Positions 46,587-57,607 are shown, counted from the first letter of the stretch. The stretch is 64,000 nucleotides of DNA from Piper betle (GCA_033002965.1 JAURVB010006177.1:48571-112570), one strand, 5' to 3'. Notes: generated from the letters alone by a model not told the origin. Numbers and translations: made by a program.

Positions 46587-48481
46587 GATTTGTTACAATG
46601 TGCTACTATTTTTGGCAGCGCATTGCAATGTGGGCCGTTGGATTTTGATCAAGTGGCCCACACTCCATAGCCATTCTACCCCCTTGGCCCATCGGCCCGC
46701 CCGCGACCAACCCCCCCACCCCCGCCCCCCTTTGCCCTTGCCCTGCACACCAGCCCATGGCACAACCACCACCACCCCGCAGAACTTCCCCCACCATGCC
46801 GCCCTGGCCTGTGAGATCCCTCAACTTAGTCTCACATCTAATACCTACTTAGAGAAGATCTTGTTTATAAGTGGGAATGGACTATAGATCTTTAACTTCC
46901 GGGGTACCCATTTTAAAGAAATAACTTAGCCCATTACATTGCACTTTAGGCTGGGTCGTTACAAATGGTATCAGAGCCGACCCGGTTCCATGTTAGATGG
47001 TGGGATGGACTAGGGACGTTGGCTAGGCTGCCGGTCACGGGCCAAAAAAAGGTCGTGGGCTGGGGTTAGCAACGGACCAAGAACAGGCATTTTCGGGGAC
47101 GAAATTTCCTAAGGTGGGTGGATTGTGAGATCCCTCAACTTAGTCCCACATCTAATACTTACTCGGAAAAGGTCCTGTTTATAAGTGGGAATGGACTATA
47201 GATCTTTAACTTTCGGGATACCCATTTTAAAGAAATACTTAGCCCATTACATTGCACTTTGGGCTGGGTCGTTACATGGCCACACAGCCACGACTGTGCT
47301 TCCCGCAGGCCCCCCTCCCCGCTGCTCATTTCACCCCCTCCCCACGTGGGCATTCACGTGCATCACCATCGGCGGTGGCACGACAAAACAGAGGGGGGAA
47401 ATAACGATGGTAATTTCGTAATAAAAACTTGAGTCACTCTCGACACGAGTTAATATCATGAAATAAATAATGAAAATAATTTTAAAAATAAAATATCTTA
47501 AAATGAAAACTTAACTCGCTCCCGCTCGAGTCAATATTATGAAATTGATTTTTTAAATTAAATACCATAATATAAAAACTTGACTCGCTCCGGCTCGAGT
47601 AAATATTAAGAAATAAAATTTTAAAATAATTCTAAAAATAAAATACCATAAAATAAAAACTTGACTCGCTCTCAACTCAAGTCAATATTACAAATTTCGC
47701 AATATTGACTCGAGTCTGGAGCGAATAAAGTTTTTATTTTATGGTATTTTATTTTTACATTTTTTTTTAAAAAATCAATTTCATAATATTGACTTGAGCT
47801 GGAGCAAATCAAGTTTTTATTTTATGGTATTTTATTTTAAAACTATTTTTAACATTTATTTCGTAATATTGATTAATGTCGAGAGCAAACTAAGTTTTTA
47901 TTACAACATTGCCATTGCTCTTTCCTTCCCCCCTCTATTTTGTCGCACCACCACCGGTGGTAATGTAGGTGACGTTAGCGTGGGGGTGGGGGGCAAAACA
48001 GGCAACAGAGGGGAACAACTGGGCGGTAGGGGGAGATGGTGTGGGTTGGGAGCGAAGCTTGGGGGGGGTGGGGGGGGGCGTGGTGGGGGAGGGGAGGGGA
48101 AGCTTTGCAGGGGCGGCTTGGGGGGAAGTGCGGCCGTGGTGGTGCGGTCAGGGTGGCACAAAGGCAGACTGTTAGTAAGGGGTGTGGGAAGCTCATCCGG
48201 GGGAGAAGCTCTGCGGGGTGGTGGTCGTTGTCGTAGGGGGTAGCGGGCGGGGCAGACGCGGCGGAGGGGGTTGGTGGTGGTCGTGCCATGGGCTAGCATG
48301 CAGGGCGGCGGTTAAGTGGCGGGGGTGGTTGGTCACGAGGTGACGAGCAGGGAGGTGGGCGGGGTGGCGGTAGGGCGGGAATGGGGGTTTTCCCCTTGTG
48401 GATTGTGGGCCGCTGGTTTAAAATCAAGCGGCTTTTAATCAATGCGCCTAAAAAAGAAAGGCAATATTTTGTTGTCTTCCT
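46584..48481. mobile_element. Fold-back element 6, ~1.9 kb, split by a TRIM insertion
   Basis: Bounded by (TA)n at 46530-46583 and 48482-48508. The left end contains GGGCCGTTGGATTTTGATCA and the right end a matching complement near 48395-48430 (GGGCCGCTGGTTTAAAATCA). The AT-rich core (about 47410-47915) is an inverted pair of repeated units with ACTTGACTCGCTC..GAGTCAATATT, closely like the core of element 3, centred near 47695. Removing the 467-bp TRIM element at 46810-47276 restores the arm symmetry better. No coding capacity is supported. Confidence 0.7.
46805..47281 (+). mobile_element. Complete TRIM element with TGGCC target duplication
   Basis: LTRs of 154 bp (46810-46963) and 153 bp (47124-47276) are nearly identical, starting TGTGAGATCCCTCAACTTAG and ending GGGTCGTTACA. 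The primer-binding site AATGGTATCAGAGCC follows the first LTR directly. A polypurine tract (AAGGTGGGTGGA) precedes the second. The five bases TGGCC occur immediately on both sides (46805-46809 and 47277-47281), a perfect target-site duplication. The 160-bp interior has no frame. This is the textbook TRIM design, a non-autonomous LTR retroelement, inserted into fold-back element 6. Confidence 0.95.
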
Positions 48482-48508
48482 CTATATATATATATATATA
48501 TATATATA

Positions 48509-49160
48509 GAGGGTGGGGGGGCTGTACTGCAGCACAGCCAAGATGGTTGTGCTGCAGTGTTTCAGCCGTTGGATCAAATCCAACGGCTGAAACAAGCCCC
48601 CCACTTCCCCCTTCTCCATCAAAAAAAAAAAAACAGTTCTGCCACCGCCTCCTCCGCCGGCCGCCGCGTCGCCGCCACCGCGGCCGACACCGCCACCCCG
48701 GCCGACTTAACCGCGGGGGACGGGGCGGCAGATCTAGCCGCCACGCCGCCGCGCGACGCCCCCCCCCCCAGTCCTCTGCCCGCCACCCCGTCCCCCGCCG
48801 CCACCCAGCCGCGCCCCTCGGCCCTTGCCGCCCCCTCGGCCCTAGCCGCCACCCTGCCACGTCCCCCTCGGCCCCCTCCGCCACCCAGCCGCGCCCCCCT
48901 CGACCCCCGCCCGCCACCCCGCCACCCCGCCGCGCCCCCTCGGCCTCCGCCAGCCACCCCGCCGTGCCGCGCCCTCGTCCCATGTCGTCGCCTCCCCCCC
49001 CCCCGGCCGTCGCCGTGGCCGGGCATCCTTCCCGCCCCTCCGCCGTCGCTCTTGCAGCGGCGCTAGCGGCAGCGCCGCTCCCTTTTTTATTTTTATCTTG
49101 GCCGTTGGATGCTAATCCAACGGCTAAGATTGTTCTCCAGCACACAACCAAGTACTTTCA

Positions 49161-49192
<32 letters not shown>
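48509..49192. mobile_element. (TA)n-bounded GC-rich element 5, ~0.65 kb
   Basis: Bounded by (TA)n at 48482-48508 and 49163-49192. Both ends carry perfect small hairpins, CAGCCGTTGGATC..ATCCAACGGCTG at 48563-48593 and GGCCGTTGGATGCTAATCC at 49099-49120. The left end also has GCAGCACAGCC / GGTTGTGCTGC as a second stem. The body is extremely GC-rich and open in several frames on both strands (for example 48442-49218 plus and 48435-49151 minus), which I read as composition and not genes. Unlike elements 2 and 3 the body is not a long palindrome. Confidence 0.7.
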
Positions 49193-49195
<3 letters not shown>

Positions 49196-49317
49196 AACGT
49201 GGAATCTCTCAACATTAATAACAGGGCTGACATGGTAAATTGGACATTGCCGATGATTTGGATGGGGTGAATACTCGCAGTGGAAAAAAGTGGTGCAGGT
49301 AGCATTACACTTTCACA

Positions 49318-49545
49318 GGTCACTGAATTTCTATGTTCTAGCCATGAAGCCAATTTTTCATGCTGAATCTTAACAGTTGACTAAAAGTCGTGATCGTGAT
49401 GAATATTTGATAAAAATAATCTAACGCTACCCAATGAGAACATACGCAGACTTTCCCTCTGGATTAGTTCCTAAAAACAAGTTTGGTTTGGCCAATATGG
49501 TTGATCACCACAAGTACCGCATTTCTAAAGAGGGTTTGGAGTTGC
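49318..49545 (+). repeat. Direct repeat copy B flanking the mobile-element block
   Basis: Partner of 39895-40130, same orientation, clearly diverged with small indels. It lies just downstream of the 3' end of the GatA remnant. The 9.2 kb between the two copies is almost entirely mobile DNA, so the copies probably mark the original single intergenic region. Confidence 0.85.
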
Positions 49546-49894
49546 TAGAACAGAGGAAGCACCGGATTAAATATAATTGGGAAAGAATTTAGATAAATCT
49601 AAGAAATTACAAAAAAAGAACGAGGCAGACAATACGCTTAGAACCAACCAAAGTTAAAAAAGAAAAAAAAAGTGTCCATGTACTATGATAAACAAAGATA
49701 CATAAACTTTATATTTACAATACAATAATTACAAAAAAATAATAATGCACCTTTGATTATGCTAAAATTCTTTAGCATTGTCTTCAGCATGTCTTCCTAC
49801 ACTGCATGCTTTGATGAGAACCAGATACAAATTCTGAACAATGCTTAGATAAATACTAGCAATCTCCGTTTTCTCTGAGTCATGGAGGAAGGCA

Positions 49895-52800
49895 TCATCT
49901 ACAGCCTTCTACTGTTTGCTCGAATACATGTCCTATCCTAATAAGTTTTTCCTGCATTAAAATGAAAAAGTTTAAGCAAGCTAAAAAACAGAAGAGAAGA
50001 TAAGAGAAAATAGGTGTTTAGGCCTTCCTTTACGAATTAATTGTTTACATCGGTAACAGTTGAAACCAGATGAGAAAATACCTCATCAAAGGCTGGACTA
50101 ATTGGTTGCAATCGGACTGGAAGGCCTGCTGCTCACTATCAACAAAACCACATGGAACAACCAAAGCAGGCAAACCGGCCAAGTTAACATTAACTTGTTC
50201 AGAACCAGTGAAGATCACCATAAGTAGAAAAACAAAACATTAATCTAAAAGTTACAAGTCACTTTAAACCTGTCATGGCCCTACATTATGAAGAAACTTC
50301 AAAGTTCTAACGTATAAATTGTTATGACAGATGTTCAGGAAAATTTATGATGTATTTGTCATTATGTTGATTTATTTTCCTAAATTGTTGATGAAAAGAT
50401 AATTTATGTGTTTGTGTTATCAACGGAAGAACACGCTAACCATTTGGAACATAGCTTGCGTCCTACTAAATCATGAATTAGCAGTTTAGTGCACGAATTA
50501 CCAGTTATACAAGTCACTAGAAATTACTTGCCAATTTTTATCAAAATAAATACTATAAACAATCAACATCGGTTCAAGGCATAATGTGTATTGCCCCTAC
50601 CGTCATAATGTCTCCTGCATACATTGATAATGGATCATTTATTTTTTCACCTGCAGGCCCATTGAACGTTAGTTGAAGGACAGGGATAAAAAAATCAAAC
50701 AGATACACAGCAGACAAAATGCCAATATTAAAATTTTTATTTTAATATGTGGAAGTACAACATACCAAGTTTATATGCTGCTGATGGTGCTGCAGGTGAT
50801 ATGAGTACATCATCTTCATCAAACACACTCTTAAAACTTCTTTTTATCAAGGTCCTAACCTGGCAAATTTAATTCCATAATGTTGCAAAGTGAAAATTTT
50901 TTGCACGAGAACAAGCCACAACCTTGGACAACATTTTTTGCAAGAGAACAATCTGTATGTACCTGCTGGGCATGCTTATAATATGCATCATAATATCCTG
51001 CTGAAAGTGCATATGTTCCCATCAAAATTCTCCTTTCTACCTGCAGGCAAGCTATTGAGAATGTCAATTCAAACTTTCGTTATCTCTTCCAACAATTTAT
51101 GAGATTGAGGTGAAAACAGTCACATTACACCAACGGCATGGCATGCAATCTGCTCACGGCACAAGAAAGAACACTAACCTCAGGACCAAAACCATCTGCA
51201 CGTGAATCATCATAAAGAGAATTTAATTCATTGGCATCAGTCTGACTTCCATACCTGAAACAAAAAATGCCAAGCATAATCATAAAAAAAATTTGCAGAA
51301 AGGTTGGCTAATTGCAGCAAAAAGACAAATAAGAAATCCCAAATTACCTTACTCCATCATATTGTGATAAATTAGAGGATGGCTCAGAGGAAGCCAAAAC
51401 ATAGTAAGCTGGCAATCCAAGAGAAAAAGAAGGCAGTGGCACCTGAAAATCAATTAAGAACATACTCTTAGCCATTAAAAACTATGTTGTGTTAGCATGC
51501 ATTATCAAGTGAGAAGTCAGATAACCTCTGTGACGGCAGCTCCTAAATTTTCCAAGTGTAAAGCTGCAGCTCGAACACAGGATATTACTCCTGCGTCAAC
51601 GCCATCTTCAAGGGTTTCCCAAATCAACCCCACTTTAATTCTATTTAGAGGCTTCATCCCCAACAGGTTAACAGGACAAAGCTGAGATACAAAACCTGGT
51701 ACCTTCTGCAAATTATAATAACAAAGCTTTTACACAAGGTTTTATGTGTCTCACAACAATGGGACAGAATATTAGTGCTCATATTATAAGTCTTTCATTT
51801 TGACCTAATACTGAATAACAAACTCTAAAGAACTTATCAGTTCTGTTTCTGCCAACTGATATAATATATTTGACAGTAAGAATTACGAGGTCTTCATCCC
51901 AACAATCACAAACATATTTAGCATATGGAGAATCTAATGATGAATGAAGTTACATGGATACTATTCAGTAAAATCCTAACTGCAGCAATTATCTAGCTGG
52001 TTAGAGTTGGCCATTCACAATCCCTTACAATCTGAAGTTATCAAGTCACAGTTTGGCCTATTAAGGGAACATACAATTTGACACTTTCCAGAATTCAGAA
52101 TCAGCTTAACAATAATTAACACTTTGAGACCGTCTGAACTTGCAAAATCCAAAAAGCTACTGTAGGTACAACAATCATCACACAGACGGGAAACTTACTC
52201 ATTTGCTGCTTGTGGCATCAAGTCTATCATAGCCAGATAGCACTCAAAGAACTATAGATAAATCAGCAACTGACGAACTGAAGCAACCAATCACATCTAA
52301 AGATGATGCATAAGCCATTAGCCCGAACAGTGATATACGTCCATAGGTTGCTTTCAAGCCAACGACCCCACAAAAAGAAGCTGGTTGCCGAACACTTCCA
52401 CCTGTGTCACTTCCCAATGACACGATACATTGCCTAGATGAAACAGCTGCAGCGGAGCCACCAGATGACCCACCAGGAACCCTTGACACGTCCCAAGGGT
52501 AAGCAGTGACCTACAAAGTAAGCTTGAAAATAAAATACCACACATTGCAGTCGCTAAATCGGTTGTATATTGCTAAAAAATGGGAAACCATGCTATATTC
52601 CACAGAAGCATATGTAGGATCATATCAAATAATTAAACAATTACCACATTCAAATTATTAATAGAGGTAATTTCGTTTGGGTTTAGATTACAGCAGACAA
52701 AAAAGGTTTTACCCAGGAAATATGACAAATAATTTATAAATCACCGGCAGATGACTTTCACAAGTACAAGTGCCATCCAAAAAAAATAAGAGGTTTTCAG

Positions 52801-54035
52801 ATATCTGTAGCGTGTAACTAACTAGAATGATTTGTAATTAAATTGTTTAAAAAAAATCTATGATTTCTCCGATTGCAGTAAGACATCATATGATACCTAG
52901 TTTCGACCCTAAAAATACAGAACAAACACACAACTCAACAAAAAAAGTTATATAAGAAACATTATTTTCCAGTAGAAGGGGTTAGTGAAAATAGCAGTCT
53001 CAATTGCACCCGTAAACCTAGGCTTCAAATCTACATTAATGGGTTGGGCTTCAAATTGTTAATGGGTTAGTAAGACAGTTTTGTAAGTGTGAATGGTTTT
53101 CACTCAATTTTTATAGGATTCATAATCCACCCCAAAAAACACTACAAGCACGCACCTTAGTCAGATTAACTCTTACCCATATAAATTTGATTCACAGACC
53201 TCTAAGCCTAAAAAACTAAAGGATAGAAGAAATTTAGGCCAGATTTACAACTTTAACTGTAGATTAATGGTGATATATTTTTTATGTTGTCATTTACTTA
53301 AAAAATGTGAATTAGATTTCCAGTTTCACTAACCCCCTAAACTAAGACAACTAGTTCGTAAAAACAAAATGTATTCTTTCCTATTCACTCAGTAAGTCTG
53401 CAAAAAAGTGAGAGCTTTGGCACCCTCTTTGATACCTGAAATCCAGAAGCCTCGGTGGAGCTCCCCATCCCAAACTCATCCAAATTCGTCTTCCCCACAA
53501 CAATGGCCCCGCCCTTCGGAAGCCTCCGCACCGCCGTCGCGTCGTAGGCCGGACGGTACCCCTCCAAGATACCCACCCGTCGATGGCATGTCCGCTGTGC
53601 AAATGTTGTCCTTCACACCCACCAGCACCCCCGCCAGCGGCCCAAACTCCTCCCCCGCACGACCCTCCTGTCGGGCTCCTCCGCCTCCCTAACAGCGCCA
53701 TCCTCGGCGACATGGAGGAAGCTGCGGAGGACGGCCTCGGTGCGGCGGACGCGAGCGAGTTAGTAGCCAGCGATGTCGACGGCCTTGATGCGACCGGAAA
53801 GCAGCGAAGATCGGAGGGATAGTATGTCGGACGATGGGGGTGGAGGCGATGCCGGCGCGGCGTCGGCGTGGGAGCGGGAAAGTGCTTGGGAGGAGGAGAA
53901 GCGGCGGGCGGGCAGGCGGGTGCGGGGGAGGGGGAGGCGTGGGTTTGGGATGGAGGACGACGGCGGCGGGATGGTTATGTGACCGGCGGAGGCGGCAGTC
54001 GCCGGCACCGGAGGAAGTGGCGGCGACGACCCCAA
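49895..54035 (-). pseudogene. GATA: Glutamyl-tRNA(Gln) amidotransferase subunit A (GatA), full exon set but broken
   Basis: GatA is the amidase subunit of organellar GatCAB, which converts Glu-tRNA(Gln) to Gln-tRNA(Gln) in plastids and mitochondria. Ten exons are visible: 53436-54035, 52199-52511, 51527-51705, 51348-51442, 51179-51254, 50963-51040, 50766-50859, 50601-50650, 50082 to ~50191, 49895-49951. The amidase triad motifs survive: VGVKDN (Lys), [13 protein letters not shown] (Ser) and [16 protein letters not shown] (Ser). Lesions are in-frame TAA (53760-53762), frameshifts at about 53650-53660 and 53570, in-frame TGA at 52244-52246 and 52199-52201, a damaged acceptor before exon 9 (near 50190), and a frameshift near 50130. 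Conserved GLPVGLQLIG reads GLPVRLQPIS. Introns are retained, so this is a decayed genomic copy. Substitution stops argue against base error alone. Confidence 0.85.
52520..53430 (-). other. Long first intron of the GatA remnant
   Basis: AT-rich intron between GatA exons 1 and 2, with no embedded gene or recognised element. The donor at 53435 and acceptor at 52512 are both canonical. Confidence 0.6.
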
Positions 54036-54173
54036 GCACGGCGGCGTTATCTTGCTTTTTTGGTATACATGGGAATGTGAGATTGTTTGGGCCCCTCCGG
54101 CGGGTAGGCAGTTAGCCGGGTAGCCTCGCCCGTCCGACCCGTGGAGCCTGCAGTCCGAAACATTCGGTCCAGG

Positions 54174-54180
54174 TATAAAA
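54174..54180 (+). promoter_or_regulatory. TATA box upstream of HGH1-like exon
   Basis: TATAAAA within AGGTATAAAATAG lies about 115 bp before the ATG at 54293. Only about 250 bp separate this start from the GatA start at 54035 on the other strand, so the two genes would have shared a divergent promoter region rich in GC. Confidence 0.5.
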
Positions 54181-54292
54181 TAGTCACTTCACACCCGGCA
54201 GGGTTGCAGCGCCGGGGAGGACGGCCGAGCTAGGGAATGGGGCCAACGAAGAAACCGCCGTCGGCGAACTAGGAGGAGAAGATCGGTCTCCA

Positions 54293-54346
54293 ATGGCGAC
54301 CGAACTCCAAGAATTGGTCGCCTTCTTGTCATCTCCTTCCCCTCAG
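54293..54346 (+). pseudogene. HGH1: Orphan first exon of an HGH1-like gene
   Basis: Eighteen codons read MATELQELVAFLSSPSPQ and end at a clean GT donor (CCTCAG|GTCACT). This matches the N-terminus I know for plant HGH1 homologues, ARM-repeat proteins that in yeast act as chaperone partners for eEF2 folding. No later exon is found: within about 250 bp a hAT element starts, and beyond it comes a minus-strand kinase gene. The exon with its TATA box is therefore a fragment, left either by the transposon insertion plus deletion or by a partial duplication. The assignment rests on one short exon. Confidence 0.5.
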
Positions 54347-54599
54347 GTCACTCCTCGCCTCTGTTTTCTCTTACTCTTTTGTTTTTTTAAAAGAAACATT
54401 TTTTGTAACTTGGATGCGATAGAAGGTTGCGTGAATTATACGAATGTGGCTGAGTCGGTCTTCATTGGGATAAGATTTTGGTGGTGACAATGATGATGGC
54501 GAATGGTGATATGGGTGGGGTTTGCTGGTTTGGAAGGTTTGTGCTACTTTTCTTACTGAGGTGGGGAATGAGGAAGCTATTTGATCCTTGTTTTTGTTC

Positions 54600-57400
54600 C
54601 CTGGCTGCACGAATCGGCCAATTCCGAGTGGAATCGGTCGATTTAAATCGGATCGGCAGCACGCCGATCCGATTTTGGGGCCGAATCGGTTGGCTCGAAT
54701 CAGGCTCGGAATCGGACGATTTCGCCCGATTCCGACCGATTTAACGCGGAATCGGAATCGGCCGATTTAAATCGGAATCAGTTTTTTTGGTAAATTACTA
54801 AAATACCCTAGGTATGATATTTATTAAATTATTTAAGTATGGGTAAAATTGGAATTTTGATTTTAAAAACCTAAAATCAAACCCGTCTCCCCCACTCCGT
54901 CACGCTGCCGCCCTCCGCTGCTTCCGCCCTCCGACCTCAGCTCCGACCGAGCTTCCGACCACGCCACCGCCCTCGCAACTCCGCCTCCGACAGGTGGCCG
55001 GCCGACAGCACTGTGGAGTGTGCTGTGGAGCGCAAAGGCGAAGAGCTTCGGGTGGAATCGGCGGCCGAACCAAAATTTGGGTAAATTTGGATTTTTTTAT
55101 TGAAATTGAATGTTGTGATGTGCAAATTGTTATCTATGATGTGCTAATTGATTAATATGATGTGCAAATTGTGATGTCCAAATTGAAATTTTGTGCGGAT
55201 TTGGGATTTTTTTATTGCTGATTTGGGATTTCGTTAAGTTAATTGTGTGTGCTGCTAAATTGTGATGTGCGAATATGTGCTATGTGCAAATTGTGATGTG
55301 CAAATTGTGATGTGCGAATATAGCTTGGAAGTCTTGAAAATCTGCTTGGTAGTGGTCCGATGGATGATGAATTTTTTGGTGTGCTGCTGTTGATATGCTA
55401 GGGTTTTTAGGAACTGTAATTGACGGTTTTGCAGTATGAATATGTGCTAGCTGATATCTAATTGATGTGCGAATATGTGCTAGATGAGTGTATTGTGCTA
55501 GCTGTTTTTTTTACAAGAACGATGTGTATTTGTGATTGCAGTAACGAAAGTTTAAATTTTCTGTTGTCTTTGCCTTGGTGTTCAGTTTGTTGTCTTTGTG
55601 AATGGGATACCATTTGATTGAGAAAACAGGTTCTTTCTTTCAATTTTGCTGTCGGCATTGGTGAATGATGTTAACCTAGTTGAAAAAGGTGGATGCTTGA
55701 TGAAAATGCTTAACGAAGTTAACATAATTCAGTGAATCAGTATGTGTTGATTGGTTTCACATTTCCGGAGGAGAAGCAGTTAGTCTTCTTCTTCTTTTGT
55801 TTTATTGTTGTGTGAGTGTATGAGATTGACTTGTAACAGATGTGGCACCATGCAGAATGCATTTTCAAAAATCAAACCAGCAAAAAAGGTACACGTCCTT
55901 TCCTCACTTGCACACAACCATTGCTCGATTCTTCTATCACTGTGCCATTCCTTTCCATGTTGTAGACTCGCCTTACTTTCAAAAAATGATTAATGTGGCA
56001 GGTAAATATGGTAATCAAGGGATCAAACCTCCGGGCAGAAATTCTTTGTCAGGCAATCTTCTTACTGCTAAAGTGGCATCTATAAATGCTAGTTTAGAGG
56101 ATATAAAAATATCTTGGAAGACAACAGGCTGTTCTATTATGTCTGATGGGTGGACCAATCAATCCGGTAGAACTTTGATCAACTTTCTAGTTTACTGCCC
56201 AAGAGGAATGTATTTCCTTGGATCAGTGGATGCTTCAGACAAAAAAAGGATGCTACGTATTTGTTTAGTTTACTGTACAAAGTAGTTGAAGAAGTTGGGG
56301 AGTAAAACGTTGTGCAGGTCATCACTGATAATGCGTCGGCATACAAAGCTGCAGGGAAGATGCTAGAACAGAAGAGACCACATCTATTTTGGATTCCGTC
56401 TGCTGCCCATTGTATAAACTTGATGTTGAAGGACTTTGCAAATATTAAAAAAGTTGGAACATGTATTATGAATGCACAGAAAGTCACCAAACTTATATAC
56501 AACCACTCATGGTTGTTGGCTCTTATGAGGAATAATTTCACAAATGGACATAAATTGGTGAGACCTGGGGCAACTCGATTTGCTACTCATTTTTTGACGA
56601 TTGCTAGTTTCCTAGAACACAAGCAGGCTCTGAAAAAGATGTTTGTTTCTACAATGTATTCATCATCGAAGTTTGCAAAAGATGAGGATGGAATAACAGC
56701 TGAAAATATTGTCTTGAGTGCACATTTTTGGAAGAAGATGGAATTTGTGCATAAAACAATTGAGCCACTTGTTCGATTTTTAAGATTGGTGGATAGTGAT
56801 GAAAGACCTTCGATGCCATTCGTTTATGATGAAATGCAAAAGACCATAGAAAAAATAAAAGAGGTACATGACATGAAAGTAGAGTGATACAAGTTATTTG
56901 TTGATATCATCACCAAGAGATGGACAAATCAATTTTGTCATCCTCTTCATGCTGCAGCATATATGCTTCATCACTAAGTGAGGTATATCGTGCATTCAAT
57001 GATGTCATTTGTCGTTTGGAAGTCAATGAGGTAGCTCGATCCATGGCATCTTTGTAAGTCATGATATTATTATTTTTTATTTTCATATATTAATGTTTAT
57101 GTAAAACTAAATATGATTACTCATTTTGTTTTAATATTTTGTAGTGGTCTGATTTTGTATCTGCAAAAGGAGATTTTGGATATTCTCTCGCAATTACCAA
57201 CAGAAAAGTCCTTCACCCAGGTAAAATCCACCTTTTCTCCATATTTCATTTTTATAGTAAGCTTATAAGTAAATCAATTTGTCAAATGTAGCATCATGGT
57301 GGGAGCAACATGGTATAAGCTGCCCTGAATTACAAAAGATAGCTATTAGAATACTTAGTCAAACTTCATCATCATCGAGTTCAATTCAATAAATACTTAA
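54600..57400 (+). mobile_element. Degenerate hAT-family DNA transposon
   Basis: At 54600-54780 about a dozen AATCGG / CCGATT words in both orientations form a cluster typical of hAT subterminal transposase-binding regions. A GC-rich leader follows, then transposase fragments: 55842-56285 (CSIMSDGWTNQSGRTLINF), 56312-56887 (VITDNASAYKAAGKMLEQKR, WIPSAAHCINLMLKDFAN, RPGATRFATHFLTI), about 56888-57000, and 57280-57360 (WWEQHGISCPELQKIAIRIL, the start of the C-terminal dimerisation region). Frameshifts and stops separate them, and the C-terminus is cut short. I could not define terminal inverted repeats or an 8-bp target duplication, and no AATCGG cluster is seen at the right side, so the right end looks deleted. 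Confidence 0.8.
55112..55320 (+). repeat. Irregular minisatellite of GATGTGCAAATTG words
   Basis: Eight or so copies of TGATGTGCAAATTG or TGATGTGCGAATATG are spaced irregularly inside the 5' leader/intron of the hAT element. A few more occur up to about 55500. Confidence 0.75.
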
Positions 57401-57607
57401 ATAATAATAATTATAATAAATAAATAATAAATCGAGTTCAATTCAATAATAAATAATAAATCTTGTGGGCTATTTACACGTTTCTCTTTTTCAACAGCTC
57501 ACACGGAGCTAAAATCATGAATATACAAATATACAATTGCCAACCAAACAATAAATGGAAATTACAAAGATAAATTCGTCATCATCTCGATCATGACTCC
57601 TCATTCG

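Noticed and set aside
42805..49192. GC-rich (TA)n-bounded elements as Helitrons
   Set aside because: Helitrons insert between A and T, end in CTRR and have a hairpin only at the 3' end. Here both ends carry hairpins and most bodies are inverted repeats.
42397..49218. Many proline-, alanine- or glycine-rich frames up to 258 codons
   Set aside because: They lie in extremely GC-rich fold-back elements, are open on both strands, and in the palindromes give mirror-image translations. Composition explains them.
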